Positions 25,236 to 33,607 of a stretch of 64,000 bases of DNA are shown here, one piece after another; the first letter of the stretch is position 1; each line of letters starts with the position of its first letter. Both the position numbers and the translations under genes were made by a program. Location of the stretch: contig NZ_AORL01000009.1 of NCBI RefSeq assembly GCF_000383095.1, positions 62,001-126,000 on the forward strand, written 5' to 3'. This stretch comes from Sphingomonas sp. PR090111-T3T-6A. Its GTDB lineage: Bacteria; Pseudomonadota; Alphaproteobacteria; Sphingomonadales; Sphingomonadaceae. The notes beneath the pieces were generated by a model that was not told the DNA's origin, searched no databases, and worked only from the letters and a program-made list of their open reading frames with translations.

Positions 25236-27491
25236 ATGACCTTCACAGGACGACTTCTCGCCGGCGTGGGCATCGCATCGCTGGCTTGCAGCACCTTCGC
25301 ATCCGCCGCCGCGCCCGTGACGGGCGATGCGCGCACGCGCGAGGCCGCCTTCGACGCCGCGATCAGCAGCGACGAACAGATCGCCTGGCTCAAGGACATG
25401 TCGTCCGCTCCCAACCATGTCGGCTCGCCGCACGACAAGGCAAATGCCGAGAAGGTTCTCGCCCAGTTCAAGTCGTGGGGCTGGGACGCGCATATCGAAA
25501 CCTTCCAGGTTCTCTACCCCACGCCCATCTCCACCACGCTGGAGATGATCGCGCCGACGAAAGTGACGCTCGGCGGGCAGGAGCCGCCCGTCCCCGGCGA
25601 CCCGACCTCGGCCGAGACGCAGACCGCGCTGCCGCCTTATGTCGCCTATCAGGGCGACGGCGATGTCACCGCGCCGGTCGTCTATGTGAATTACGGCATG
25701 CCCGCCGATTACGAGGAGCTGGCGCGGCGCGGCATCGACGTGAAAGGCAAGATCGTGCTCGCCCGCTATGGCGCGGGCTGGCGCGGATTGAAGCCCAAGC
25801 TGGCGCAGGACCATGGCGCGGCCGGCTGCCTCATCTATTCCGATCCCGCCGACGACGGCTATGCCAAGTGGGACACCTATCCGCGCGGCGGCGGCCGGCC
25901 CGATCATGGCGTGCAGCGCGGATCGGTGCAGGACATGACCATCTATCCGGGCGATCCGCTGACCCCCGGCATCGGCGCCACCGCCGACGCCAAGCGGCTG
26001 ACCCGCGAGCAGGCGCAGACGATCCTCAAGATCCCGACGCTGCCCATCTCCTATGCCGACGCAACGAAGCTGCTCGCCGGGCTGGAAGGGCCGATCGCGA
26101 CCGGGCCCACGCGCGGCGCGCTGCCGCTCGCCTATCATTATGGCGGCACCGGCACGGTGACGGCGCATCTCGCGGTCAAGTCGGACTGGTCGCTCAAGAC
26201 GCTCTACGACGTGATCGCCACGCTCAAGGGCAAGACGCGCCCCGACGAGTGGGTGATCCGCGCCAACCATCGCGACGGCTGGGTGTTCGGCGCGTCCGAT
26301 CCGCTGTCAGGCCATGTCGCCATGCTCAGCGAGGCGAAGGCGATGGGCCAGCTCGTGAAGAAGGGCTGGCGGCCCGATCGCACCATCGTCTACGCGAGCT
26401 GGGACGGCGAGGAGCCCGGCCTGCTCGGCTCGACCGAATGGGCGGAGACGCACGCCGACGAGCTGAAGCGCAAGGCCGTGCTCTATATCAACACCGACAA
26501 TAACGGCCGCGGCTTCGTCCATATCGAGGGCAGCCACGACCTCCAGCATTTCGCCAACCAGACCACCGGCGACGTCACCGATCCCGAGACGGGCGCCACG
26601 CTGGCCGAGCGCGCGCGGGCGGAAGTCCTTGCGCATGAGGCGGAGAAGGCAGGGAGCGAGAAGGATTATGTGGTCGCGGCGGCCAAGGCCGGCGGCGATC
26701 TGCCGATCGGACCGCTGGGCTCGGGCTCGGACTATTCCTCCTTCCTCCAGCATCTCGGCATTCCGGCGCTGGACGTGGGCTTCGGCGGCGAGGACGCGAC
26801 CAGCGGCTCCTATCACTCGATCTACGACAGCTTCACCCACTTCACCCGGTTCGACGATCCGGGCCTGAAATATGGCGCGGCGCTGTCGAAGCTGGCCGGA
26901 CGGCTGGTGATGCGGGCCGCCGACGCGCCCCGCGTGCCCGCCCGCTATGGCGACTTCGCGAGCACCGTCGCGCGTTATGTCACCGAGGTGAAGAAGCTCG
27001 CCGCCGACCAGCGCAAGGAGGATCAGGCGCAGGCCGACGCGCGCGCCGCCAACGCCTTCCGCCTCGCCTCCAACCCGGAGGCGCCAACCGCGGCCCCCGA
27101 GGCCAAGACGCCGACACCGGCGATCGACATGGCCGCGCTCGACGCCGCCTCGGCGCGCCTCACCCGTTCGGCCGCCGCCGCCGACGCGATGTTGGCGGGC
27201 GAGGATCGTCTCCCCGCCGCCACCCGCGCGCGGATCGAGGCATCGCTCCGCCAGATCGACCAGTTGCTGCTCGATCCGACGGGCCTGCCCTTCCGGCCGT
27301 GGTATCGGAACCTGATCTACGCGCCGGGCCGCTTCACCGGCTATGGCGCCAAGACCCTGCCGGGCGTGCGCGAGGCGATCGAGGAGCGGCGCTTCGATGA
27401 CGCCACCGCCTATGTCGGCAAGACGGCGGCGGTGCTCAACGCCTATGCCGATCGGCTCGATCAGGCGGTGGCGATGGCGGGCGCCAAATGA
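25236..27491 (+). CDS. PSMA-like M28B zinc carboxypeptidase, secreted
   Basis: A 751-residue homologue of the glutamate carboxypeptidase II/PSMA and transferrin-receptor-like family. The domains are a signal peptide (ends FASAAA, about residue 27), a PA domain, the M28 peptidase and a C-terminal dimerisation domain. The full two-zinc site is visible: H345 and D355 (NHRDGWVFGASDP), catalytic E392 with E393 (WDGEE), D421 (NTDN) and H527 (YHSIYDS). The PSMA-like segments GLLGSTEWAE and DPTGLPFRPWYRNLIYAP are strikingly conserved. It would trim peptides in the periplasm or outside the cell; the substrate is unknown. The start at 25236 begins the signal peptide. Confidence 0.92.
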   Translation: MTFTGRLLAGVGIASLACSTFASAAAPVTGDARTREAAFDAAISSDEQIAWLKDMSSAPNHVGSPHDKANAEKVLAQFKSWGWDAHIETFQVLYPTPISTTLEMIAPTKVTLGGQEPPVPGDPTSAETQTALPPYVAYQGDGDVTAPVVYVNYGMPADYEELARRGIDVKGKIVLARYGAGWRGLKPKLAQDHGAAGCLIYSDPADDGYAKWDTYPRGGGRPDHGVQRGSVQDMTIYPGDPLTPGIGATADAKRLTREQAQTILKIPTLPISYADATKLLAGLEGPIATGPTRGALPLAYHYGGTGTVTAHLAVKSDWSLKTLYDVIATLKGKTRPDEWVIRANHRDGWVFGASDPLSGHVAMLSEAKAMGQLVKKGWRPDRTIVYASWDGEEPGLLGSTEWAETHADELKRKAVLYINTDNNGRGFVHIEGSHDLQHFANQTTGDVTDPETGATLAERARAEVLAHEAEKAGSEKDYVVAAAKAGGDLPIGPLGSGSDYSSFLQHLGIPALDVGFGGEDATSGSYHSIYDSFTHFTRFDDPGLKYGAALSKLAGRLVMRAADAPRVPARYGDFASTVARYVTEVKKLAADQRKEDQAQADARAANAFRLASNPEAPTAAPEAKTPTPAIDMAALDAASARLTRSAAAADAMLAGEDRLPAATRARIEASLRQIDQLLLDPTGLPFRPWYRNLIYAPGRFTGYGAKTLPGVREAIEERRFDDATAYVGKTAAVLNAYADRLDQAVAMAGAK

Positions 27492-27510
27492 CGCAGAGGG
27501 CGCCGCATCG

Positions 27511-27535
27511 GCCCTCTCCCGTGGCGGGAGAGGGC
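27511..27535. terminator. Perfect 11-bp hairpin after the M28 peptidase
   Basis: GCCCTCTCCCG (27511-27521) and CGGGAGAGGGC (27525-27535) pair perfectly around a 3-nt TGG loop, 19 bp after the peptidase stop. It resembles the short CCCTCTCCC/GGGAGAGGG palindromes common in GC-rich proteobacterial intergenic spaces, and is probably a terminator for the convergent genes. Confidence 0.5.
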
Positions 27536-27592
27536 GCGCAGTCGCGAAAGGACGCGTTTGCGCCTATATTCCGCGGGATGAAGGCCGAGGGC

Positions 27593-27844
27593 TCAATCCG
27601 TTTCTTCGAACATGTCGGCGACGACGTCGGCATTGGCGGAGAGGCGCACCTTGTCGCCTTCGATCTCGGCCACGAGGCCGAGCGGGATGAAATGATGCTT
27701 GGCGCCCTCGCCGCCCGGCCCCTGCGGGCTGTCCTTCCGGGTGAGCTTGATCCGGTCACCGTCGAGATGATCGACAGTACCGAGATGCACGCCATCCGCG
27801 CCGATCACCTCGGCATGTTCCTTGATCTGGGACTTGTCGACCAT
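27593..27844 (-). CDS. DUF2171 domain protein
   Basis: An 83-residue cytosolic protein with the DUF2171 pattern: VDKSQIKEHAEVIGADGVHLGTVDHLDGDRIKLTR at the start and HHFIPLGLVAEIEGDKVRLS in the second half. The fold is PRC-barrel-like, with two beta-rich halves, and the function is unknown; members often appear among stress-related genes. GGAG lies about 8 nt upstream of the ATG. It is convergent with the M28 peptidase and divergent from the small membrane protein before nrdB. Confidence 0.85.
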   Translation of the reverse strand: MVDKSQIKEHAEVIGADGVHLGTVDHLDGDRIKLTRKDSPQGPGGEGAKHHFIPLGLVAEIEGDKVRLSANADVVADMFEETD

Positions 27845-27915
27845 CGCCTCGCTCCTTCGCTTGGGGGACAGGGCCGGGAACGCGCGAAATCCGTTTCGGC
27901 TGCATGGAGGTGCGC

Positions 27916-28269
27916 ATGAGTATGCTCCTGCTCCGCTGGATGGCGCTGATCGTCGGCCCGGTGCTGTTATTCTCAGCCTATCGGCTGCGCCGCAAGCCGC
28001 AGGAGTTCTGGGTACTGCTGGGCAGCGGGCTGGCCGCCACGCTCAGCCTCACCGCCTCCGCACTGCCCGCCCGCGTGCAGGCGCTGATGCCGGTGCATGT
28101 CAGCGCCTTCGCCCTCTATGTCGCGGGCGCGCTGCTGCTCGCACGTGCCGTCTTCACCCGTCTCGGCCCGGTCGCCCGCCTGCTCTATCTGGCGTGCGGC
28201 ATCGCCTTTCTTTCGCCCATCCTGATCCTGACCTCTTTTGCGGTCGCCCTGCATTCGCACGGAGCCTGA
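27916..28269 (+). CDS. Small membrane protein upstream of nrdB
   Basis: A 117-residue protein with about four hydrophobic segments (around residues 3-17, 29-46, 55-75 and 85-110). I do not recognise the family. The ATG at 27916 is favoured by GGAGGT four nt upstream; an ATG at 27904 would place that sequence inside the gene. The stop is 2 bp before the nrdB start, so the two genes are almost certainly co-transcribed. This makes it a candidate accessory gene, but no function can be given. Confidence 0.7.
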   Translation: MSMLLLRWMALIVGPVLLFSAYRLRRKPQEFWVLLGSGLAATLSLTASALPARVQALMPVHVSAFALYVAGALLLARAVFTRLGPVARLLYLACGIAFLSPILILTSFAVALHSHGA

Positions 28270-28271
28270 AC

Positions 28272-29330
28272 ATGCCTCTTCTCCAAGCCTCCAAGACCTA
28301 CAAGCCCTTCGAATATCCGTGGGCGTTCGAGTTCTGGAAGCGCCAGCAGCAGCTCCACTGGCTGCCCGAAGAGGTGCCGCTCGGCGAGGATTGCCGGGAC
28401 TGGGCGCAGAAGCTCACCGATCATGAGCGCAACCTGCTCACCCAGATCTTCCGCTTCTTCACGCAGGCCGACGTCGAGGTGCAGGACTGCTACCACGAGA
28501 AATACGGCCGGGTGTTCAAGCCCACCGAGGTCAAGATGATGCTGACCGCCTTCTCCAACATGGAGACGGTGCACATCGCGGCCTACTCGCACCTGCTCGA
28601 CACGATCGGGATGCCCGAGAGCGAGTACAGCGCCTTCCTCCAGTACAAGGAGATGAAGGACAAGCACGACTATCTCGCCACCTTCGGCGTCGATACGGAC
28701 GAGGATATCGCGCGCACGCTCGCCATGTTCGGCGGCTTCACCGAGGGGCTCCAGCTCTTCGCGTCGTTCGCGATGCTGATGAACTTCCCGCGCTTCAACA
28801 AGATGAAGGGCATGGGGCAGATCGTGAGCTGGTCGGTGCGCGACGAGAGCCTGCACTGCGAAGGCATCATCCGCCTGTTCCACGCCTTCTGCCAGGAGCG
28901 CCAGTGCCTCACCCCGGCGGTGAAGGACGACATCCTCGACATGTGCCAGAAGACGGTGCGCATCGAGGACGCCTTCATCGACCTCGTGTTCGAGATGGGC
29001 CCGGTCAACGGCATGACGCCCAAGGACATCAAGCGCTACATCCGCTTCGTGGCGGACTGGCGCCTCGGCCAGCTCGGCCTCAAGCCGATCTACATGATCG
29101 AGGAGCATCCGCTGCCCTGGCTGGCGCCGCTGCTCAATGGCGTCGAGCACGCCAATTTCTTCGAGACCCGCGCCACCGAATATTCCAAGGCTGCGACGCG
29201 CGGCAACTGGGGCGAGGTGTGGGACAACTTCGATCGCCGCAAGGCCGCCAAGTCGGCGCTCGCCGCCAATGAGGACGCCACGTCGAGCGAAGGCGACATG
29301 TTCACCCGCGCGGGCGTCGCGGCGGAATAA
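28272..29330 (+). CDS. nrdB: Ribonucleoside-diphosphate reductase beta subunit
   Basis: A 352-residue R2 subunit that holds the diiron-tyrosyl radical for NrdA. Iron ligands are visible in QADVEVQD (Asp), ETVH (Glu and His), GFTEG (Glu) and RDESLHCEG (Glu and His). The radical tyrosine follows the first His by four residues (HIAAYS), as in E. coli Y122. The C-terminal tail after NFFETRATEYSKA would bind NrdA. The ATG at 28272 follows the membrane-protein stop by 2 bp; the open frame begins earlier only as overlap. It is separated from nrdA by three genes on both strands, so separate promoters are likely. Confidence 0.95.
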   Translation: MPLLQASKTYKPFEYPWAFEFWKRQQQLHWLPEEVPLGEDCRDWAQKLTDHERNLLTQIFRFFTQADVEVQDCYHEKYGRVFKPTEVKMMLTAFSNMETVHIAAYSHLLDTIGMPESEYSAFLQYKEMKDKHDYLATFGVDTDEDIARTLAMFGGFTEGLQLFASFAMLMNFPRFNKMKGMGQIVSWSVRDESLHCEGIIRLFHAFCQERQCLTPAVKDDILDMCQKTVRIEDAFIDLVFEMGPVNGMTPKDIKRYIRFVADWRLGQLGLKPIYMIEEHPLPWLAPLLNGVEHANFFETRATEYSKAATRGNWGEVWDNFDRRKAAKSALAANEDATSSEGDMFTRAGVAAE

Positions 29331-29380
29331 GCAAGGCTGAGGGGCGCCGGCTCGGGGGTCGGCGTTTCGCCCAGGAAAAA

Positions 29381-29407
29381 GGGCGCGTCGTCGAAGACGG
29401 CGCGCCC
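29381..29407 (+). terminator. nrdB terminator hairpin
   Basis: A 12-bp stem, GGGCGCGTCGTC (29381-29392) with GACGGCGCGCCC (29396-29407), containing one G-T wobble and a GAA loop. It is preceded by AAAAA and followed by TTCT, 50 bp after the nrdB stop. This is the most terminator-like element of the region. Confidence 0.7.
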
Positions 29408-29418
29408 TTCTACATTGA

Positions 29419-29458
29419 CCGACGGCGCTCCCGGGGGGAAAGTTGAAAGCGCCGTCGG
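29419..29458. terminator. Second 11-bp hairpin after nrdB
   Basis: CCGACGGCGCT (29419-29429) and AGCGCCGTCGG (29448-29458) pair perfectly around an 18-nt loop, 11 bp after the first hairpin. It may back up termination or belong to the leader of the downstream lipoprotein. The rest of 29331-29618 shows no gene. Confidence 0.45.
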
Positions 29459-29618
29459 CTTGAAAGCGGTGTCACCTGCCCGCCTTACGGCAGGGTTTCG
29501 TCGGTGAAATAAACGCGCATTTTGTCTGAAACATCGCGCGCCGTAGGGTCAGGCGGCGGATTTCCCTTCCCGGCCGCCCCGGTGTAGCATGTCCGCAAGA
29601 CAGCCCGACCGGGAGACG

Positions 29619-30170
29619 ATGCCGATGACCGCCCGTCCCTTTCCCAGCCTGCATATCGCCGTCACGCTGGCCGCCGCCGGCCTTCTCCTCGCCGGTTGCG
29701 ACATCCGCGCGCACGACGAGGGCGGCAACACCACCGCCAGCATCAGCTTCGGCAACAGCTCGGAATCGGTCGCCGCAGACACCAATGGCTCGCACAGCGT
29801 CTCGGTCGACGTGCCGGGCTTCTCGGCCAAGGTGAACCTGCCGAACATGGCCTTCGGCTCCGACACGACGCACATCGACAATCTCCGCATCTTTCCCGGC
29901 ACCAGCATCCACGGCGTGAACGTGCGCGGCGATGCCGGCGGGGAGGGCAATGTCGAGATGGGCTTCACCGCGCCTGCCGACAGCGGCCGCGTGCTCGCCT
30001 GGTATCGCGACGAGGCGCGGAAGGAAGGCTGGACGATCGACCCCGCCACCGGCGCCAACCAGTTCGAGGCGACGCGCGCGGACGACAAGGATCGCCCCAC
30101 CCACCTCGCCATCCAGATCGGCGACGATGGCAAGGGCAGCAACGGCCGCCTCTTCGTGACGGGCCACTGA
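29619..30170 (+). CDS. Lipoprotein with DEAR/WYR domain, unknown function
   Basis: A 183-residue lipoprotein: signal peptide with lipobox LLAGC, then a Ser/Asn-rich stretch and a C-terminal domain containing VLAWYRDEARKEGWTI. The product should be anchored in the outer or inner membrane facing the periplasm. I chose the ATG at 29619, with GGGAG four nt upstream; 29625 is equally possible and 29589 less so. The next gene encodes a second lipoprotein with a related C-terminal segment (VLDWYRTKAQAGGYE), so these may be diverged tandem paralogues. No function is known to me. Confidence 0.75.
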   Translation: MPMTARPFPSLHIAVTLAAAGLLLAGCDIRAHDEGGNTTASISFGNSSESVAADTNGSHSVSVDVPGFSAKVNLPNMAFGSDTTHIDNLRIFPGTSIHGVNVRGDAGGEGNVEMGFTAPADSGRVLAWYRDEARKEGWTIDPATGANQFEATRADDKDRPTHLAIQIGDDGKGSNGRLFVTGH

Positions 30171-30264
30171 GGGCGGGCCATTTCGGGACAGGCGCGCCGA
30201 CATCGCCGCCGCGGGCGCCGCCCCGATGCGCTACATCGGCGTGACACAGACAGGACGCCCGCTC

Positions 30265-30804
30265 ATGCGCCTCGCTCGATCCGCCTCCCTGCTGCCCGCG
30301 CTCGCCGCGCTGCTGCTCCTGCCCGGCTGCCACAAAGCCTCGACGCCCGCGAAGAATCTCGACCAGATGGACGCCGCGCTGGTCGACAGCGCCGGCAACC
30401 GCCAACTCGCGAGCGCGATCAAGGTCGATCCGCATCGCGGGATGCCGGTGGTGACGGAGGGCGCCAGCAACTGCCTGTCGGGCCTCGTCTACGCCAACGA
30501 CTGGGCGTCGAAGCTGCCCGCCGACCTCCCCATGCACCCGCAGGCGACATTGCAGGAGGCCGCCGGCCATGACGGCGCCTGCAAGGCCCGCGTGGCGAGC
30601 TTCGCCGTCGCCGGCGACCGCGCCGCCGTGCTCGACTGGTATCGCACGAAGGCTCAGGCCGGCGGTTACGAGACCGAGCGCGAGGACAAGAATGGCGACT
30701 GGGTGCTGGCCGGCACGCGCAAGGACGTGATCTTCGTCATCACGATCGGCACGCCCGCGCGCGGGGCGACACCGGTCGACTATGTGTGGACCGAGGGCGC
30801 CTGA
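30265..30804 (+). CDS. Lipoprotein with WYR domain, unknown function
   Basis: A 179-residue lipoprotein with lipobox LLPGC at about residue 22. The mature part has two cysteines (NCLSG, GACKA) and the motif AAVLDWYRTKAQAGGYETE, matching the segment VLAWYRDEARKEGWTI of the upstream lipoprotein. The ATG at 30265 starts the signal peptide; an upstream ATG at 30226 is less likely. The ribosome-binding site is weak (AGGA, 30252-30255). It lies 94 bp after its putative paralogue. The function is unknown. Confidence 0.75.
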   Translation: MRLARSASLLPALAALLLLPGCHKASTPAKNLDQMDAALVDSAGNRQLASAIKVDPHRGMPVVTEGASNCLSGLVYANDWASKLPADLPMHPQATLQEAAGHDGACKARVASFAVAGDRAAVLDWYRTKAQAGGYETEREDKNGDWVLAGTRKDVIFVITIGTPARGATPVDYVWTEGA

Positions 30805-30865
30805 CGCCCCGCCCGGCGGACACAGCCCCTAGCCCCTGTGCGTCCGCTGCTCTAAGGCGCATTCC

Positions 30866-31246
30866 ATGCCGCTTTTCTTCGTCATGGTCGGCGGGGCGCT
30901 CGGCGCAGGCCTGCGCTATCAGGTCGGGCGCTTCTCGCTTGCCCTGCTCGGCCCCGGATTCCCATGGGGAACCTGGATCGTCAATCTCTCCGGCGGGCTC
31001 CTCATGGGCCTGCTCGCCGGTCTGCTGGCGCGTTCCGCATCGCCGTCGGGCGAGAGCTGGCGCCTGCTGATCGGCGTCGGCGTGCTGGGCGGCTACACCA
31101 CCTTCTCCACCTTCAGCCTCGAAGCCGCCAACATGATCCAGCGCGGGGACTGGGGCGCGGCCGCGCTCTATGTCACAAGCTCCGCCGTGGGCGCGATCCT
31201 GATGCTGTTCGTGGGCCTCGGCCTCGCTAGGATAATGCCCGCATGA
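30866..31246 (+). CDS. crcB: Fluoride exporter CrcB/Fluc
   Basis: A 126-residue four-helix membrane protein of the CrcB (Fluc) family, which forms dual-topology dimers that let fluoride out of the cell. Family marks are GGALGAGLRY (residues 9-18), the pore asparagine in WIVNLSGGLLMG, and GYTTFSTFSLE, which carries the phenylalanine and polar residues of the fluoride path. AAGG is 8 nt upstream of the ATG. I see no fluoride riboswitch in front. Its stop overlaps rluC (ATGA), and it opens a six-gene overlapping operon. Confidence 0.93.
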   Translation: MPLFFVMVGGALGAGLRYQVGRFSLALLGPGFPWGTWIVNLSGGLLMGLLAGLLARSASPSGESWRLLIGVGVLGGYTTFSTFSLEAANMIQRGDWGAAALYVTSSAVGAILMLFVGLGLARIMPA

Positions 31247-32352
31247 CCAAGACCGACTCCAAGGGCGAAGACGTCCGCCAGTTCAAGGTAGGGGCCGACG
31301 ACGACGGCATCCGCCTCGATCGCTGGTTCAAGCGCCATATGCCGGACGCCAGCTTCAACATCGTGTCGCGCTGGGCGCGCACGGGGCAGCTCCGCGTCGA
31401 CGGCAAGCGCGCCGCGCCGGGCGACCGCGTGGAGGCCGGGCAGATCATCCGCGTGCCCCCGCTTGAGGCCCCGGCGCCCGACAAGGCGAAGCCGAAGCGC
31501 GAGCGCAAGCCGCTCGCCGCCGACGAGATCGACTTCGCGCAGAGCCTCGTGATCCACAAGGACGACGCCGCGATCGTCATCAACAAGCCGCCCGGCCTCG
31601 CCACGCAGGGCGGCACCAAGACCGAGCGCCATGTCGACGGCCTGCTCGACGCGCTCCAGTTCGAGAGCGAGGGGCGGCCCAAGCTCGTCCACCGGCTCGA
31701 CAAGGATACGTCGGGCGCGCTGCTGATCGCCCGCAACGCGCGGGCAGCGGGCTTCTTCGCCAAGAGCTTCTCCAGCCGCACGGCGCGGAAGGTCTATTGG
31801 GCGATCATCGCGGGCGTCCCCTCGATCGAGGAAGGGCTGATCGAGCTACCCATCGCCAAGCAGCCGGGCACCGGCGGCGAGAAGATGTATGTCGACGAGA
31901 AGGAGGGCTCGCCGTCGCGCACGCGCTATCGCGTGATCGAGCGCGCCGGCAACCGCGCCTGCTTCGTCGAGCTGCACCCGCTGACCGGCCGCACCCACCA
32001 GCTCCGCGTCCACATGGCGGCGATCGGCCATCCGATTGTGGGCGACGGCAAATATGGCGGGCAGGAATCCTTCCTGACGGGCGGTGTGAGCCGCAAGATG
32101 CACCTCCACGCGCGGCGCATCAAAATCGACCATCCCGACGGCGGCCAGATCGACATCCGCGCCGAGCTGCCGACCCACTTCGCGGACAGCCTGCATCATC
32201 TCGGCTTCGATCCGGCGCTGGGCGACGCGCTGCCGATCGACGAGGCGAAATTCTCCGAGACGCCCGAGGGCAAGCGCCGCGCCGCCGCCCATGCCGCCAA
32301 GGATCGCCGCAAGGAGCGCAAGGGCGAGCGCCGCGGCCGCGGGCGCGGCTGA
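31243..32352 (+). CDS. rluC: RluA-family 23S rRNA pseudouridine synthase (RluC-like)
   Basis: A 369-residue protein with an N-terminal S4 RNA-binding domain (about residues 18-75) and an RluA catalytic domain. The catalytic aspartate is in HRLDKDTSGALLIARN, and HPLTGRTHQLRVH is the second family motif. RluC modifies three uridines in 23S rRNA; RluD-like activity cannot be excluded from sequence alone. The C-terminus ends in a basic tail (KDRRKERKGERRGRGRG), which could help RNA binding. The start overlaps the crcB stop by 4 nt, and the stop shares one base with the next ATG (TGATG). Confidence 0.9.
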   Translation: MTKTDSKGEDVRQFKVGADDDGIRLDRWFKRHMPDASFNIVSRWARTGQLRVDGKRAAPGDRVEAGQIIRVPPLEAPAPDKAKPKRERKPLAADEIDFAQSLVIHKDDAAIVINKPPGLATQGGTKTERHVDGLLDALQFESEGRPKLVHRLDKDTSGALLIARNARAAGFFAKSFSSRTARKVYWAIIAGVPSIEEGLIELPIAKQPGTGGEKMYVDEKEGSPSRTRYRVIERAGNRACFVELHPLTGRTHQLRVHMAAIGHPIVGDGKYGGQESFLTGGVSRKMHLHARRIKIDHPDGGQIDIRAELPTHFADSLHHLGFDPALGDALPIDEAKFSETPEGKRRAAAHAAKDRRKERKGERRGRGRG

Positions 32353-32945
32353 TGCATCCCAACGCGGCCTTCCGCTGGGAGGATGAGGCGGCGATGCAGG
32401 CGTTCGTCGCCGCGCGCGGCTTCGCGACGCTGTGCGTGAGCGGGCCGGAAGGGCCGATCGTCGCCCATGCGCCGCTGATCGTCACGGCGGAAGGCCGGCT
32501 GCGCTTCCACCTCGCGCGCGGCAACCGCATCACCCGCCATCTCGACGGCGCGCATGTCGTGGCGAGCGTCACCGACGCGGACTTCTATGTGAGCCCCGAC
32601 TGGTATGCGTCGGAGGATCAGGTGCCGACCTGGAACTATCTCGCCGTCGAGATCGAAGGGCCGGTGGCGGCGCTCGACGACGCCGGCCTCGCCGCGCAGG
32701 TCGAGGCGCTGAGCGACCGTTTCGAACGGATGCTGGCGCCCAAGCCGGTGTGGACGATCGACAAGATGGCGCCCGGCCGCTTCGACGCGATGCTGAAGGC
32801 GATCCGAGGCTTCGAACTGACGCCCACCGCATGGCGCGGCACCCGCAAGATGGGCCAGAACAAGGGCCCCGATGACCGCGCCGCGCTGGCGCAGGCGCTC
32901 GCCGCCGCCGGCCGCACGCGCGAGGCCGGGCTGGTGACGCGATGA
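32352..32945 (+). CDS. PaiB-type FMN-binding protein
   Basis: A 197-residue member of the PaiB/negative transcriptional regulator family, which has a split-barrel FMN-binding fold. Characteristic segments are HPNAAFRWEDE at the start, FHLARGNRITRHL, and FYVSPDWYASEDQVPTWNY in the middle. Family members are annotated as regulators in Bacillus, but a flavin or heme-related enzymatic role is as likely here. It starts at the ATG that shares a base with the rluC stop and overlaps the next gene by 4 nt. Confidence 0.88.
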   Translation: MHPNAAFRWEDEAAMQAFVAARGFATLCVSGPEGPIVAHAPLIVTAEGRLRFHLARGNRITRHLDGAHVVASVTDADFYVSPDWYASEDQVPTWNYLAVEIEGPVAALDDAGLAAQVEALSDRFERMLAPKPVWTIDKMAPGRFDAMLKAIRGFELTPTAWRGTRKMGQNKGPDDRAALAQALAAAGRTREAGLVTR

Positions 32946-33607
32946 CCAACCGCCTCGCCATCTTCGACTGCGACGGCACGCTGGTCGACAGCCAGGCGAA
33001 CATCCACGCCGCGATGACCGCCTGCTTCGCCGAGGCCGGCCGCGCTGCGCCGGATCGCGCGGCGGTGCGCCGCATCGTCGGCCTGTCGCTGCCCGAGGCG
33101 ATGCGCGCGCTCCTGCCCGACGCCGACGATGCGCATCACCATGCGCTGGCGGAGGGCTATAAGCGCTGCTTCCGCCTGCTCCGCGAGCAGGGCAAGGTCG
33201 AGGAGGCGCTCTACGAGGGTATCGCCGAAACCCTCGACCGGCTGGAGGCGGACGGCTGGCTGCTCGGCGTCGCCACCGGCAAGTCGGACCGGGGCCTCCG
33301 GCTGGTGCTGGAACATCACGGCCTGTTCGACCGCTTCGTCACGCTCCAGACCGCCGATCGCCACCCCTCCAAACCCCACCCCTCGATGATCGAGCAGGCG
33401 ATGGCGGAAGCCGGCGCCGATCGGCTCTCCACCGTGATGATCGGCGACACCAGCTACGACATCCTGATGGCGCACAATGCCGGCGTGCGTGCGATCGGCG
33501 TCGCATGGGGCTATCATGAGCCGGCCGAACTGCTGGCCGAGGGCGCCGATGTCGTCGCCCTCCACCCGTCCGAACTGCCCCTGCTCTGCTCGAGGGAGAC
33601 CGCATGA
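32942..33607 (+). CDS. HAD-family phosphatase (Gph-like)
   Basis: A 221-residue HAD-superfamily hydrolase. Motif I is FDCDGTLVDS (nucleophile D9, D11), motif II is in GVATGKSDRG, and motif III/IV is in KPHPSMI and MIGDTSYDILMAHNAG. The helical cap between motifs I and II is typical of phosphoglycolate phosphatases and beta-phosphoglucomutases. The true substrate is not readable; phosphoglycolate is the family default. Overlaps of 4 nt on both sides couple it to the operon. Confidence 0.88.
   Translation: MTNRLAIFDCDGTLVDSQANIHAAMTACFAEAGRAAPDRAAVRRIVGLSLPEAMRALLPDADDAHHHALAEGYKRCFRLLREQGKVEEALYEGIAETLDRLEADGWLLGVATGKSDRGLRLVLEHHGLFDRFVTLQTADRHPSKPHPSMIEQAMAEAGADRLSTVMIGDTSYDILMAHNAGVRAIGVAWGYHEPAELLAEGADVVALHPSELPLLCSRETA

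Noticed and set aside
30805-30865. Fluoride riboswitch before crcB
   Set aside because: The 61-bp gap lacks the conserved GGNGAUGG-type core, so no riboswitch can be supported.
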